Positions 26,714 to 37,612 are shown, numbered from the stretch's first letter. The stretch: DNA of 64,000 nucleotides from Hoylesella pleuritidis JCM 14110 (GCF_000613725.1 NZ_BAJN01000001.1:62001-126000), one strand, 5' to 3'. Numbers and translations are program-made. The notes: generated by a model from the letters alone, not told the origin.

Positions 26714-26734
26714 CAACTTCCACACTATCTTTGT

Positions 26735-26803
26735 AATAAGAGGTATACGAGGAGATGAGCAGTAGTCCTATACTTCTCATCGTCTACTCCTATACCTCTT
26801 ATT
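26735..26803 (+). terminator. Long stem-loop after GH20
   Basis: AATAAGAGGTATA (26735-26747) pairs with TATACCTCTTATT (26791-26803), enclosing further partly paired sequence (GATGAG with CTCATC). Between here and 27062 the DNA is AT-rich with no gene. Confidence 0.75.
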
Positions 26804-27062
26804 TGTTACTAAAATACCTATAAAACGGATAATATAATTTATTTGAAGCAAGGTTTTATGATTATCGTCGAGGAAACACTCTGTTTCCTTATGATTTTCA
26901 GCAATTTTCAAAACAAAGAAATAAGCAGTGCATATATGTATAATTTTATTATTATGGAATTAATTTAGAATGTGTATTTAAGTTTTGGTCAAAGATTAAT
27001 AGAGAAAATGTATCTTATGTGTTAATAAATGCAAAAAAAAAGGTTATATTAGATAAATTGCA

Positions 27063-27070
27063 TACTTTTG
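27063..27070 (+). promoter_or_regulatory. Promoter -7 box of the SusCD operon
   Basis: TACTTTTG at 27063-27070. The transcript would have a leader of about 135 bases before the ATG at 27212, in which I recognise no riboswitch or other known element. Confidence 0.55.
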
Positions 27071-27211
27071 CAACAATTATTAAATAATGGTCTGATACAT
27101 AAAAGGTAGCGTATAAGCGATAAGTGAAACGATGCCGTGAGATATTGATACCTACCTAATCAGAGTAAATATTGTGGAGATTTCTTTAATTAACACGTAA
27201 ATATAATAGCA

Positions 27212-30200
27212 ATGGAAAAAAACGAGAAGCATTTTCGATTGAGAATCTTTCTGACTGGGCTATTGATGATGCTGTGCGCAACAGTTTCAGCACAGGACAT
27301 CAAGGTGACCGGTGTGATCAAAGACACAAGTGGTGAACCGGCAATTGGTGCTACGATCCGAGTTAAGGGATCTAAAAGTGGAACCGTTACCGATATTGAC
27401 GGTAATTATTCGATTATGTGTGCCCCGAATGCCACCTTAGAAGTAAATTATATCGGCTATGAGCCGCAGGTGATTTCGGTCAATGGCAGGAGAACCATTA
27501 ACGTCACGTTGAAATCTTTAACAACAGACTTGACAGAAGTGGTGGTTGTCGGTTATGGAACGCAGAAAAAGGTGAATGTGACCGGTGCTGTCAGTATGGT
27601 GGGCGGCGAGGCTTTGGAAAATCGTCCTGTGGCCAATGTCACACAGGCATTGCAAGGAACGGTGCCTGGTTTGAACTTCTCTGCGAATAACAGTGGTGGA
27701 GAGTTGAATAACTCAATGGGTATTCGTATTCGCGGAATAGGTTCTATCAGTGAAGGATCTTCGGACAGTCCGTTAGTCTTGATCGATGGAATAGAAGGTA
27801 ATCTCAATTCTATCAATCCCAATGATATTGAAAATATATCGGTCTTGAAAGATGCCGCTTCTGCTTCTATTTATGGTACGCGTGCCGCTTTCGGTGTGAT
27901 TTTGGTAACTACCAAGAGTGGCAAGTCGGGTAAGGTAAGAATCAATTATTCAGGTGATATTCGTTTCAGCACGGCAACCCAGTTGCCTGAAATGGCCAAT
28001 TCGTTGGAGTGGGCCGACTATTTTAATGTGGCAAGTCGGAATGCTGGTGGTAGTAATCCATTCAACGATGAGACGATGGAGAAAATGCGGAAGTATTTCA
28101 ACGGTGAGTTTACAGACCCGAAGAAGCCCGAATACTATGGAACTACAGCCGGAAGTGATGGCAGGTGGAATAATTATACAGGTTCGTTTGCCAATACAGA
28201 TTGGTTTAAGGAGCATTATAAGAAAAATGTTCCTTCTACTCAACATAATCTGAGTATGAGCGGCGGTACTGAGAAATTTAACTGGCTCGTCAGCGGTAGC
28301 TATTTCCTGCATAACGGTTTAATCCGTCACGGTCACGATGAACTGGATCGTTATACGATGAATGGTAAGATCAATGCTTGGCTTACTGATTGGGCGCGGA
28401 TGGAATATATTACGAAGTGGACACGTGAAGATTATGAACGGCCTCAATATATGAGTGGTCTTTTCTACCATAACATTGCTCGTCGTTGGCCTACTTGTCC
28501 CGTGATCGATCCTAATGGGCGTTATATGGCTGAAATGGAGATTTATGAATTGGAGGACGGAGGTATCCGTCGTAATAATGACGATTTGTTTACACAGCAA
28601 TTGAAGTTTATCTTCACGCCTGTTACAGGGTGGAATATTTATACAGAAGGTGCTTTAAAAGTAGATAACTTTAAGCAGACGACCAGTTTGATACCTATCT
28701 ATAATTATAATGTAAAGAACGAACCGATATTGCGCGACAGTGGTTATGGTACAGTGTCTAAGTATAGGGATTATCGTTGGCGTCAGAATTATTATTCGAT
28801 AAATGTGTATACGGATTATACGAAAACTCTTGGTTTGCATTATCTCAAGGGCTTACTTGGTCTGAACTATGAACGTTACAATCGGGATTCTGCTACCGGG
28901 GAAGGTACGCATTTGACAACGACCGAAAAACCGTATCTCAGTCAGACACAGAAAAATCCCAAAGTCGGTGACTCTTATTGGAATCGGGCAACAGCCGGTT
29001 ACTTCGGGCGTATCAATTACAACTATGACGAAAAATATATCTTAGAGTTCAATCTCCGTTATGACGGTTCTTCAAGATTTACCAATGACAACCGGTGGGC
29101 TTGGTTCCCGTCAGTCTCTGCCGGTTGGAATATCGCCCGTGAAAATTTTTCCATAAGTTGACCGATAAGATCAGTACGTTAAAACTTCGTGCTTCGTGGG
29201 GACAGCTTGGAAATACCAGTTCAAAGTATGATTCTTTCTGGGATTGGTATCCTTTTTATCAGCAACAGTCTATTGCTTCTGAGAATAGCAATTGGTTGAT
29301 TAATGGTAAACAACAAAATACCGCTAATCTTCCGGGTATCGTTAATAGCACATTGACGTGGGAAACGATCGAGACTTGGGATTTCGGTTTCGATTGGTCT
29401 GCATTCAACGGTCGTCTGACAGGTGCATTTGACTGGTATAGTCGTACGACAAAGAATATGATTGGTCCGGCTCCGATTTTAGGTTCCGTTTTAGGTACAA
29501 ACGCACCTAAGACCAATAACTGTGATATGCGATCGACAGGTTGGGAGGTTGAGATTGGTTGGAGAGACCATATCGGTGATGTGAAATACGGCGTTAAGCT
29601 TAATCTTGCAGATGCTACGGCCAAAATATTGCGCTATCCTTATGAAGGTAAGTTCGAAAATCAAAAGGTTACTGGGTATTACAATGGCAAGCGACTCAAT
29701 GAAATTTGGGGGTATGAGAGTGCCGGTTTGGCAAAGTCTGATGCTGAAATGACAGAATGGTTGAAGAACAATAAGCCTAACTGGGGCAGCAACTGGGGAG
29801 CAGGTGACGTGAAATACAAGAATCTGGTAGACCGGGTTGATGAGAATGGAAAGAAGATAGACGAAGGAGTCGTGAACAACGGAAGCGGAACAATCGGTGA
29901 TCACGGTGACTGGAAAGTAATCGGTAATTCGACGCCTCGTTACAATTTCGGAGTTAATCTCAACGCAGAATGGAAAGGCTTCGACTTCTCCATCTTTTTC
30001 CAGGGTGTGATGAAGCGTGACTGGATGTTTGGAGAATCTGACTCTTACTTCTGGGGTGCAGTAGGGGATATGTGGCAGTCGACGGTATTCAAGAAACATC
30101 TTGATTATTGGTCGGAAAGTAATAAAGGCGCATATTATCCCAAACCCTATCTGGATCGTGGAATTACGAAAAATAACAAATCACAGACTCGTTACTTGCA

Positions 30201-30435
30201 GAACGCTGCGTATATGCGTTGCAAGAATATTCAGTTCGGCTACAGCCTGCCTTCCGCACTTATCAATCGTGTCGGTATGACCAATTGCCGTGTTTATTTC
30301 TCTTGTGACAACCTGTTTACCGTGACGAGCCTATCCCGTGTCTTTGATCCTGAATCGCTCGGTGGTGAATGGGGAAGCGGAAAATTGTATCCCTTGCAGA
30401 GAACGTTCTCATTTGGAGTGAATGTTAGTTTCTAA
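27212..30435 (+). pseudogene. SusC/RagA TonB-linked receptor, frameshifted
   Basis: Outer membrane glycan or peptide importer of the SusC family, about 1,074 residues when corrected. Signal peptide, then a CarboxypepD_reg-like domain (VTGVIKDTSGEPAIGATIRV), TonB box (TEVVVVGYGTQKKVNVTGAV), plug (IRIRGIGSISEGSSDSPLVL) and barrel ending NVSF. The 5' frame runs 27212-29161 (649 residues) and stops just after ENFSIS. The 3' frame continues from about 29148 to 30435. One missing T in the run at 29146-29150 explains it: a sixth T gives ENFFHKLTDKISTLKLRASW, the normal family text. Paired with SusD 23 bases downstream. Confidence 0.93.
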
Positions 30436-30458
30436 TCATCATTAAACAATTCATCATT

Positions 30459-32498
30459 ATGAAAATCAAAATAAAGAATATCGGTGTATGTGCAATAATG
30501 GCTGTTGCCGGGTTGTCGGCAACGTCCTGTAATGATTTGCTTGACCTGAAACCTATCAGTCAGATTACACCGTCAGACTATTATAAATCCGCAGACCAGT
30601 TGGCTGCCTATCTGAATAGCTATTATGCCAATTATCTGTCGAATCCATATACCGGAATGTTTCATACAGCAACTTATAACGACGGTATGGCCCAGTCTGA
30701 TGTCAATACGGACATCTTCGTACAGGGAGGCGGCAGCACTACATTATTTGCCGATAATCACTGGGAAGTGAGTTCGGGAAAAGTATTGCAAGATTACTTC
30801 GGTGGTGTGCGCGTGTATAATTTTTTGATCAATAAGATCAATAAAAGTGTGGAAAATAAGACACTGGCTAATGATGCTGCTGTAAAGAATTATCTGGGTG
30901 AAGCTTATTTCTTCCGTGCTCTTTGCTATTTCCGTTTATTGGTACGATTTGGAGATATGCCTATCGTAAAGGAAGTTTTGCCCGATGAAAACAATACCAT
31001 TGTGGCTAATAGCATTCGTTCTCCGCGCAATGAAGTAGCTCGTTTCATTCTCTCTGATTTGGATCTGGCCATTCAGAATCTCTACGACCGCAGCACGTTC
31101 AATGGACAGCGTGTGAACAAGCAAGTAGCTCAGTTGTTCAAATCCCGTGTTGCTTTGTTTGAGGCCACATTCGAGAAGTATCATAAAGGATCCGGTCGTG
31201 TGCCGGGAGATGCTAATTGGCCCGGAGCCAAAATGTCTTATAACCAAGGTAAGACATTCAATATCGATGCAGAAGTAAAGTTCTTCCTGCAAGAGGCAAT
31301 GGCTTCTGCAAAAGCCGTAGGCGATAAGGCTGAGCTGACAACCAATAACCATACTATTCAGCCGAAGGTAGGAACGATCACCGGATGGAATCCCTATTTC
31401 GAGCTGTTCAGCCAACCTTCTTTAGCGAATGTACCCGAAGTGTTGCTTTGGAGACAGTACAGCAGTGCGTTGAGTATCAGCCACGATGCAACTTACCGTA
31501 CGAAAACGGGATGTAATGACGGTTTTACCCGTGTGTTTACAGAGTCGTTCTTGATGAAGAACGGTCTTCCAATCTATGCTGCCGGTAGTGCTTATGCCGG
31601 AGACAAGACCATCGATGCCGTAAAGAAAGACCGTGACGAGCGGCTCCAACTCTTTGTCTGGGGCGAGAGCACCCTGCTTGAGTCCGCCCCCAATGCTCTG
31701 CGGCGGGGAGCCGTGTATAGCGAGCCGGATTCGGTTCAGAACCATATCACGAACTCGGAGGCGCAACTTCGCTGTATCTCTGGGTACCAGCCGCGCAAGT
31801 ATTACACTTATGATTACAACCAGACGATGAACGATGAGCTGAAAGGAACCAATGCCTGCCCGATTTTCCGCACAGCCGAAGCACTGCTCAATTATATAGA
31901 GGCTTGCTATGAACTGAACGGTTCTTTGGATGCCACGGCACAGGGTTACTGGCAATCTCTGCGCGAGCGTGCTGGTGTAAGTACTAACTATCAGGCAACG
32001 ATTGACGCTACCGACCTCTCCAAAGAGGGTGATTTCGGAGTCTATTCAGGTACGACAGCTGTTTCCAAGATATTGTACAACATCCGTCGTGAGCGTATGA
32101 ACGAGCTGTTCAGTGAGGGATTGCGTTTCCAAGACTTGATCCGCTGGCGTTCATTCGACCGAATGATAACCACCAAGTGGATTCCCGAAGGTGTAAACTT
32201 CTGGGAGGCAATGTACAAGACTTACATCGACAAGAAAGGAAACGAGCCTAAGTCCGACGGGTCGGCTGAAGCTCTGGTTTCTTCAAGAACTTTGGGCAAG
32301 TACCTCAGACCGTACAGCCGATCAATGCAGGCCAGCAATGAACTGAAAGACGGATATAAATGGCACGAAGCCTATTATCTCAATCCGATTGGAATTGGCG
32401 ACTTGCAAACGGCATCTCCTGACCGAAGCACCGCTAACAGCAATTTGTATCAAAATCCGTATTGGCCTGTTGTGGCTGGCGGTCACGCAGAAAAATAA
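30459..32498 (+). CDS. SusD/RagB-family outer membrane lipoprotein
   Basis: 679-residue surface lipoprotein that acts as the lid and ligand-binding partner of the SusC channel. The signal MKIKIKNIGVCAIMAVAGLS ends at ATSC with the lipobox cysteine. The SusD N-terminal pattern is NDLLDLKPISQITPSDYY. TPR-like helices contain NYLGEAYFFRALCYFRLLVR, and the C-terminal RRERMNELFSEGLRFQDLIR is the family signature. Ligand cannot be read from sequence; no enzyme lies within the pair, GH20 being the nearest. Confidence 0.95.
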   Translation: MKIKIKNIGVCAIMAVAGLSATSCNDLLDLKPISQITPSDYYKSADQLAAYLNSYYANYLSNPYTGMFHTATYNDGMAQSDVNTDIFVQGGGSTTLFADNHWEVSSGKVLQDYFGGVRVYNFLINKINKSVENKTLANDAAVKNYLGEAYFFRALCYFRLLVRFGDMPIVKEVLPDENNTIVANSIRSPRNEVARFILSDLDLAIQNLYDRSTFNGQRVNKQVAQLFKSRVALFEATFEKYHKGSGRVPGDANWPGAKMSYNQGKTFNIDAEVKFFLQEAMASAKAVGDKAELTTNNHTIQPKVGTITGWNPYFELFSQPSLANVPEVLLWRQYSSALSISHDATYRTKTGCNDGFTRVFTESFLMKNGLPIYAAGSAYAGDKTIDAVKKDRDERLQLFVWGESTLLESAPNALRRGAVYSEPDSVQNHITNSEAQLRCISGYQPRKYYTYDYNQTMNDELKGTNACPIFRTAEALLNYIEACYELNGSLDATAQGYWQSLRERAGVSTNYQATIDATDLSKEGDFGVYSGTTAVSKILYNIRRERMNELFSEGLRFQDLIRWRSFDRMITTKWIPEGVNFWEAMYKTYIDKKGNEPKSDGSAEALVSSRTLGKYLRPYSRSMQASNELKDGYKWHEAYYLNPIGIGDLQTASPDRSTANSNLYQNPYWPVVAGGHAEK

Positions 32499-32551
32499 AT
32501 GAAGAAATCATCTGCTGATTCTTATCATTATTTGGTTTGAATGAGCATATC

Positions 32552-32597
32552 ATAATCGTGGAGCCTTGCTTTATAAAAAGCAAGGCTCCACGATTAT
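32552..32597. terminator. 21-base perfect stem-loop after susD
   Basis: ATAATCGTGGAGCCTTGCTT plus T (32552-32572) pairs perfectly with the segment 32577-32597 over a four-base loop, ATAA. It lies 53 bases after the SusD stop and probably ends the SusCD transcript. Confidence 0.8.
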
Positions 32598-32756
32598 CGT
32601 TCATTGCATTACGATCGATCATATCTGATGCGTGTTGTTGAGATTCCTGTAACCAATGGTTAAGACGTACGCCGTTTAATAGTCTCTCATCGGGAGATTA
32701 ACGCCTGTTTAAAACGCAATAGAGCCTGATAAAAAATGGTGGAGTCTTCTTGGTAA

Positions 32757-32845
32757 ACTTCATACCCTTTTTATCGAATCTTTATACCTTGTTCACTGAA
32801 ACCCTCTACCTTTTTCATTGAAACCTTATATCTTTGAGGAGAAAG
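32757..32845. repeat. Degenerate repeat series with ACCTTTTTCATTGAAACC core
   Basis: About four imperfect units of roughly 25 bases: ATACCCTTTTTATCGAATC, ATACCTTGTTCACTGAAACC, CTACCTTTTTCATTGAAACC, ATATCTTTGAGGAG. A reverse-oriented relative occurs at about 57970-58045. Nothing in it codes for protein. Confidence 0.6.
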
Positions 32846-32847
32846 CG

Positions 32848-32973
32848 ATAGTACTTTTCAGCCAAAAAGTCCTATCGTTTTAGTGGAAAAGTACTATTGT
32901 TTTCCTAAAAAGGTCCTATCGTTTTATAGAAAAAGTACTATCGTTTTTTAATACAGTTCCTATCTTTTTATAA
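32848..32973. repeat. Degenerate ~22-bp tandem repeat, core CCTATCGTTTT
   Basis: Five to six units of 21-23 bases, for example AGTCCTATCGTTTTAGTGG, AGTACTATTGTTTTCCTAA, GTCCTATCGTTTTATAGAA, AGTACTATCGTTTTTTAATA and AGTTCCTATCTTTTTATA. There are no unique spacers, so it is not a CRISPR array. From 32974 to 33214 I see no gene; an ORF there overlaps the tRNA. Confidence 0.7.
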
Positions 32974-33214
32974 GTCTCTCATTTACAGAATGTTACAAGA
33001 TTGCTTTTTTAGGTCATTTTTCTTGTCGTTGATTCCTTTTTTTTCTGTCGTGTTTCCCTTGCCGTATCTCGCCTCTATTTTTATTTTGGCACATAGTTTC
33101 AATATAGGAATTGGGTTAAAACCGATATCTTCCGGGGGTGTTTTATGAATCGAATAACTGTGTATAAACGAGAGAAGAGGAGTTCGGTACTGAACTCCTC
33201 TTCTTTTGTAGTGG

Positions 33215-33289
33215 TGATTCCGTTGGGGTTCGAACCCAAGACCCACAGCTTAGAAGGCTGTTGCTCTAATCCAACTGAGCTACGGAACC
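33215..33289 (-). tRNA. tRNA-Arg (anticodon TCT)
   Basis: 75-base cloverleaf on the minus strand. Acceptor GGTTCCG pairs with CGGAATC (one G-U) with discriminator A. The D arm contains AGCTCAGTTGGATTAGAGC. The anticodon arm CAGCC-TTCTAAG-CTG carries TCT. The T arm is GGGTTCGAACCCC. CCA is not encoded after position 33215, as is common outside gamma-proteobacteria. Confidence 0.96.
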
Positions 33290-33347
33290 ATCATTTGTTG
33301 ACTGCAAAAGTAGTACTTTTCATTGGGATATGCAAATTTCCGACGGC

Positions 33348-35021
33348 TTATTTATATTTCTTCAACAATGCATCTGCACGTTCGTCGCCCAAATCTTTGG
33401 CCTTTTGCAGGGCTTGAAGGCCTGCTGTCTTGTCTTTGCTCTGCATAAGTGCCACACCGAGAACGATGTAGGCATCGGCATACTTGGGGGCTAACTCGAT
33501 GCAATGGCGGGCGCTTCGCACGGCGTCTTCAAACTGATTAACGCGCAAATGCAGCGAGGCTTTTTCGGCCCAATATGTAGGCTCGTCCGGAGTCATCAAG
33601 ATGGCGCGGGCAATATCATTCAAAGCCTGTTGGAAATGGCGTATTTTCACCTCGCATTGTTCTCTTGTGTAGTAGAACTGGCTGCTTATCGGCCGTCCCA
33701 ACATCAGTGAGTCGTACAGGTTGTAATCCATAATGGCCTTGCGATAGTCGCCTGCCGCCTCCCATTCTGCACCTCGGGCCAGGACGTAAGGGGCTGCCAC
33801 GCTGTTCAACGGCTGCGGACACGCGGCTACGGCACTGTCTAACAAAGCCATAATCTCGCTTTTCGGCGCTTTGAGATGACTCTTGCATTGGGCCGCTTCA
33901 TAGTATAATTCACCATTGCGAATGGGTGTCTTCGTCAGCGATAAAAACAAGTCGTATGCTTTCTGATAGTCACCCTGTGCATAAATAATCTGTGCCTGTT
34001 GGTGCAAATACAGCGGTTGTGGATTGATTTCATAGGCTTTATGGGCTTCATCGAGTGCTTTGTCGAGACTCCAAGCGGCAAAAGGTTTGTCGTTTTTGTA
34101 TATTTCCTTTTGATAGATGACCTTAGCATAGCTCGAATGAGCTTCATCTTTCCGAGTTACTTGCCGGATAGCGGTCTCCATTTCGGATGCAGCTGCACTG
34201 AATTGGTTGGCATCTGCAAAGATCTGCGCACGTGTTGTATAGCCGTCTGCGAGCATAGGGAACTTGCGGATAAAGGCGTTTACGTAACTCATTCGCTGCA
34301 AAGAGTCGCGCCGGTCATTCGCAAGCATCAGCGTAAGCAGCGCATCTTCCTGCTTATCGGGTATTCCGGTTCTGATTCCGCAACGGTTCAACACGGGATC
34401 GTTGACGGACAGTCCTGTCAGTGTAAAGCTATTGATAAATCGCGCATCGGTTGCATACACGTCCGAATTGGTTGTGGAATGTTGCAGCAAACCGAGTACT
34501 TGACCGTTTTGATTGACATAAGGTGACCCTGTGGCATTATCCGGGGCCGGTGTTGAGAGGATGTAATAAGTGTATATCTGCATAAAAGTTTCCTTGCTCT
34601 TGATGATTGCCGACCGAATCTCAGGGGCTTTGAGCGAGTAACCGACGAGCCAAATCTTGCTCTCGGGAGCGGCCGACGACGTGGCCAATGGTGCTCCGAC
34701 AGAATTTCCTTTCACGCGAAACTTGCACACATCATATAGTTCATTGGCACCGATAAGCTCTTCAACGTCCTGCTTATTGCCCTTAGCATCGACGACCACG
34801 GCCTTTGCCGCACCCACAAAAGGTGTCCACGTGCTGATGGCCGTGCCCCGGTTATCGACGAAAATACCTCTGCTCGAAGCCAAGATAGAACCGTCTTGCT
34901 TGAAAGTTGTCAGCGTAAAGACTGATTTTGCAACGTTTTTCACTGCACTGCTCTGTGCTTTTGCGCCTGTAAAAGTGATAAACAGGCAAAGCCATAAGGT
35001 AATTATCTTTTTCATATTCAT
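33348..35021 (-). CDS. Exported trypsin-like pseudo-protease domain with TPR repeats
   Basis: 557 residues with a signal peptide (MNMKKIITLWLCLFITFTGA, cut near KAQ). Residues 25-215 follow the trypsin/DegP fold (VFTLTTFKQDGSILASSRGI, DVCKFRV), but the catalytic residues look lost: the usual TNxHV histidine site reads AISTWTPFVG, and the usual GNSGGP serine site reads DNATGSPYVN. Residues 230-557 are tandem TPRs (YADAYIVLGVALMQSKDKTA at the end). A periplasmic scaffold is more likely than a protease. The start overlaps the recN stop by four bases. Confidence 0.8.
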   Translation of the reverse strand: MNMKKIITLWLCLFITFTGAKAQSSAVKNVAKSVFTLTTFKQDGSILASSRGIFVDNRGTAISTWTPFVGAAKAVVVDAKGNKQDVEELIGANELYDVCKFRVKGNSVGAPLATSSAAPESKIWLVGYSLKAPEIRSAIIKSKETFMQIYTYYILSTPAPDNATGSPYVNQNGQVLGLLQHSTTNSDVYATDARFINSFTLTGLSVNDPVLNRCGIRTGIPDKQEDALLTLMLANDRRDSLQRMSYVNAFIRKFPMLADGYTTRAQIFADANQFSAAASEMETAIRQVTRKDEAHSSYAKVIYQKEIYKNDKPFAAWSLDKALDEAHKAYEINPQPLYLHQQAQIIYAQGDYQKAYDLFLSLTKTPIRNGELYYEAAQCKSHLKAPKSEIMALLDSAVAACPQPLNSVAAPYVLARGAEWEAAGDYRKAIMDYNLYDSLMLGRPISSQFYYTREQCEVKIRHFQQALNDIARAILMTPDEPTYWAEKASLHLRVNQFEDAVRSARHCIELAPKYADAYIVLGVALMQSKDKTAGLQALQKAKDLGDERADALLKKYK

Positions 35022-36675
35022 ATTTTTAATAATGCCTTGGCATTTGTAATCGCAGCTTCGGTAACGTCGCTCCCGCTCAACATCTGCGCTATTTCGCGAA
35101 CGCGTTGGTCATTATCCAACTCGTGCATACGACTGATGGTACCCTCGGCAGTTTCTTCTTTCGATACTTTATAATGTGTAACGCCCTGCGCAGCGATTTG
35201 AGGCAGATGCGTAATACTGATCACTTGGCGATGTTGTCCGCCCATTTCGCACATCATCCGAGCCATTTGTTCGGCCACACGACCGCTTACTCCTGTGTCT
35301 ATTTCATCGAAAATGATGGTCGGGAGTTTAACGGTGCCGCTGATCATAGCCTTCAATGAGAGCATCACGCGTGCTATTTCGCCGCCCGAAGCTACATCGC
35401 TCACGGGTTGCATCGGTGTGCTTCGGTTGGCACTGAACAAGAAAGCCACTTGGTCTGCACCATCATCGGCAAGTAGTTTCTCCGTCATTTGTATCTCGAA
35501 CCGCACATTAGGTATGCCTAACGGCATCAATCTTTCTCGCATTTCTTTCTCGATTCGCCGGGCCGCAGCTATCCGCCGAGTCGTCAAATCCCTTGCAAGC
35601 TCTCTGCATTCGGCTTCATATTGCGCCACTTGTGCTTCTTGTTCTTTCAATTCTTCATCGCTGTTATCAATGCTATTGATTTGCGTTTGTAGTCGGTCAG
35701 CTATCTGAATGAGTTCCGAAACCGATTCAACGTGGAACTTGTGTTGCAACGAATAGAGCGTATCGAGTCGTTCGTTGACGGTTGCCAAACGTCGAGGATC
35801 GAAGTCAATTGTTTCTAATTGTGTTTCGATTTCACGCGAAATGTCTTTCAGATCGATATAACAACTGTCTAAGCGAGTTGCTAAATCGGCCACATCAGGA
35901 TACATCTGCTCAATGTTTTGCAGCTGATCGGCTGCCGCATTAAGACTTTCCACGATGCCGTCGTCGTCTCCTGCCAAAATCTGATTAGCCGAATAGAGGG
36001 TACTTTTGATCTCTTCGGCGTGATTCAAAAGACTTGACTCCCGTTCAAGCGACGTCTGTTCGTCTGCATCTAACTGTGCTTCCGTCAGTTCTTTCAGTTG
36101 AAAGCGTAGAAAGTCTTCATTATCCCTGCTCTCATTAATGCTTTTCGCATTGCGTTTAACCGTTTTTCAGCGTCCCGGTAACCGTTAAACGCCGTGCGAT
36201 ATGCCGTTAGTTGCACGTCGTCTTGCGCCAGAGTGTCAATCACTTTCAGTTGAAAGTCTTCCTTATTGAGCATCAGATTCTGATGCTGACTGTGTATATC
36301 GACCAATTGTTCACCTAAATCTTTCATCGCAGAGAGTGCTACCGGCGTATCGTTGATGAACGAACGACTCTTGCCGCCAGCATTAATCTCACGCCGAAGA
36401 ATACAGTCTTCGGGTTCGTAATCGATGTCGTTTTCGATGAAAAACTGTCGGCGGTCATAGCCAGAAAGGTCGAAATGCGCCTCAATTACACATTTAGTTT
36501 GTCCCGACTTGATGACTTTCGTGTCGGCACGATTGCCTAAGAGTAGGCCGATTGCACCCAAAATAATACTTTTTCCGGCACCGGTTTCGCCTGTAATGAC
36601 TGAGAAACCGGGTCGAAAAGCAATTTGTAACTCATCGATTAGCGTGAAATTTCTGATATATAACTGCTTGAGCAT
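35018..36675 (-). pseudogene. recN: DNA repair ATPase RecN, frameshifted
   Basis: SMC-like ATPase that organises broken DNA ends in recombinational repair. The 5' part (36675-36094) has the N-terminal LYIRNFTLIDELQIAFRPGF and Walker A GETGAGKS. The 3' part continues in another frame down to 35018 with coiled coil, the signature VASGGEIARVMLSLKAM, Walker B PTIIFDEIDTGVSG and THLPQIAAQG. Restoring one A near 36135 gives KALNESRDNEDFLRFQLKEL and a continuous protein of about 552 residues. It lies between DUF4835 and the TPR pseudo-protease. Confidence 0.93.
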
Positions 36676-36678
36676 CTT

Positions 36679-37602
36679 TTAATTTTTGATTTTCTCCCAC
36701 GCGTTTTGCTGACTGGCGTTGATCGAGAAAAGGATGTTGTAAATGCGTTCTTTTTCTTTCGGTGTACCCTTTCCTTTGTAAATATGGGCCAACTCATCGC
36801 GTTTGAAGTCGGTCCAGATTTGTGGAAGCGCACTCAGAGGCTTGTCTTCGTGACATTTTTTCAGGTCATTCTCGATCGCAGTCGAGATATTCGTGCGTCC
36901 TCTTTCAGCGTTATTGGCCATTTCGTCTAAGCCTTTGCGGTAATAATCGTATTGCAATTGGCGGAAAGGTTGCATCGCTCCATCTATGTAATCATTGATA
37001 ACGGCAAAGCGATTACGCCTATCTTCAAAGGCTTTCCATCCTGTAAAATTCAACTGTTGGGCGTTGTTCACAACGTTCATACATCGCTGCAAAACAGTCT
37101 CTCCACCCATCGGAGCAAAGCTGTCAAGGTTAATTCCAATGATGAGATAGGCATAATAGGCTATCAACGCCGTGAGTTGGTTGTCTATATTGTCGTCGTT
37201 GAAGTTGAGTTGATCAAACGGTGCAAATTCAAAATCGAAATGATTGTCTGTATTATTATATAAGGTAGAGGTGTAAGTAGCATTATAAACAGGTCGGTTT
37301 GCTTGTATCAGCGCCTTGCAAGAGAATGCATTCGTGGTCGTATTATAGCTTGTCACTGTAATGTTCAAGCTACAAACAATACGCTCGTTGGGTTGAAATT
37401 GCAGATCAGTCCATTGTCGTTCGTTGACAAACTGCTCTAATGTACGTTGCAGATTATCGAAAATCGTAACATCAGTACGCTCAATTTGGTTGTGATTGAT
37501 CGTTACCCGCATTCGTAACTCTTGTGAGTCTGCGGGCAGCCCCAAACTCAACATAAGCAGAAAGGTTGCAATCAATCGGTTGATGAGAGGGCATTCATTC
37601 AT
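36679..37602 (-). CDS. DUF4835 family exported protein
   Basis: 307 residues with an N-terminal signal (INRLIATFLLMLSLGLPADS) followed by QELRMRVTINHNQIERTDVT, the typical DUF4835 opening, and IFDNLQRTLEQFVNERQWTD. I place the start at the ATG at 37602, just after the coaBC stop. The much longer frame upstream of it is antisense-frame reading through coaBC. The gene sits between coaBC and recN, its standard place in Bacteroidetes. Function unknown. Confidence 0.85.
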   Translation of the reverse strand: MNECPLINRLIATFLLMLSLGLPADSQELRMRVTINHNQIERTDVTIFDNLQRTLEQFVNERQWTDLQFQPNERIVCSLNITVTSYNTTTNAFSCKALIQANRPVYNATYTSTLYNNTDNHFDFEFAPFDQLNFNDDNIDNQLTALIAYYAYLIIGINLDSFAPMGGETVLQRCMNVVNNAQQLNFTGWKAFEDRRNRFAVINDYIDGAMQPFRQLQYDYYRKGLDEMANNAERGRTNISTAIENDLKKCHEDKPLSALPQIWTDFKRDELAHIYKGKGTPKEKERIYNILFSINASQQNAWEKIKN

Positions 37603-37612
37603 CGCTGATACA

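Noticed and set aside
32848..32973. CRISPR array
   Set aside because: Units are degenerate, contiguous and lack unique spacers of constant length; no cas gene is present.
33145..33417. 90-codon plus-strand ORF
   Set aside because: It runs through the tRNA-Arg gene on the opposite strand and into the end of the TPR gene.
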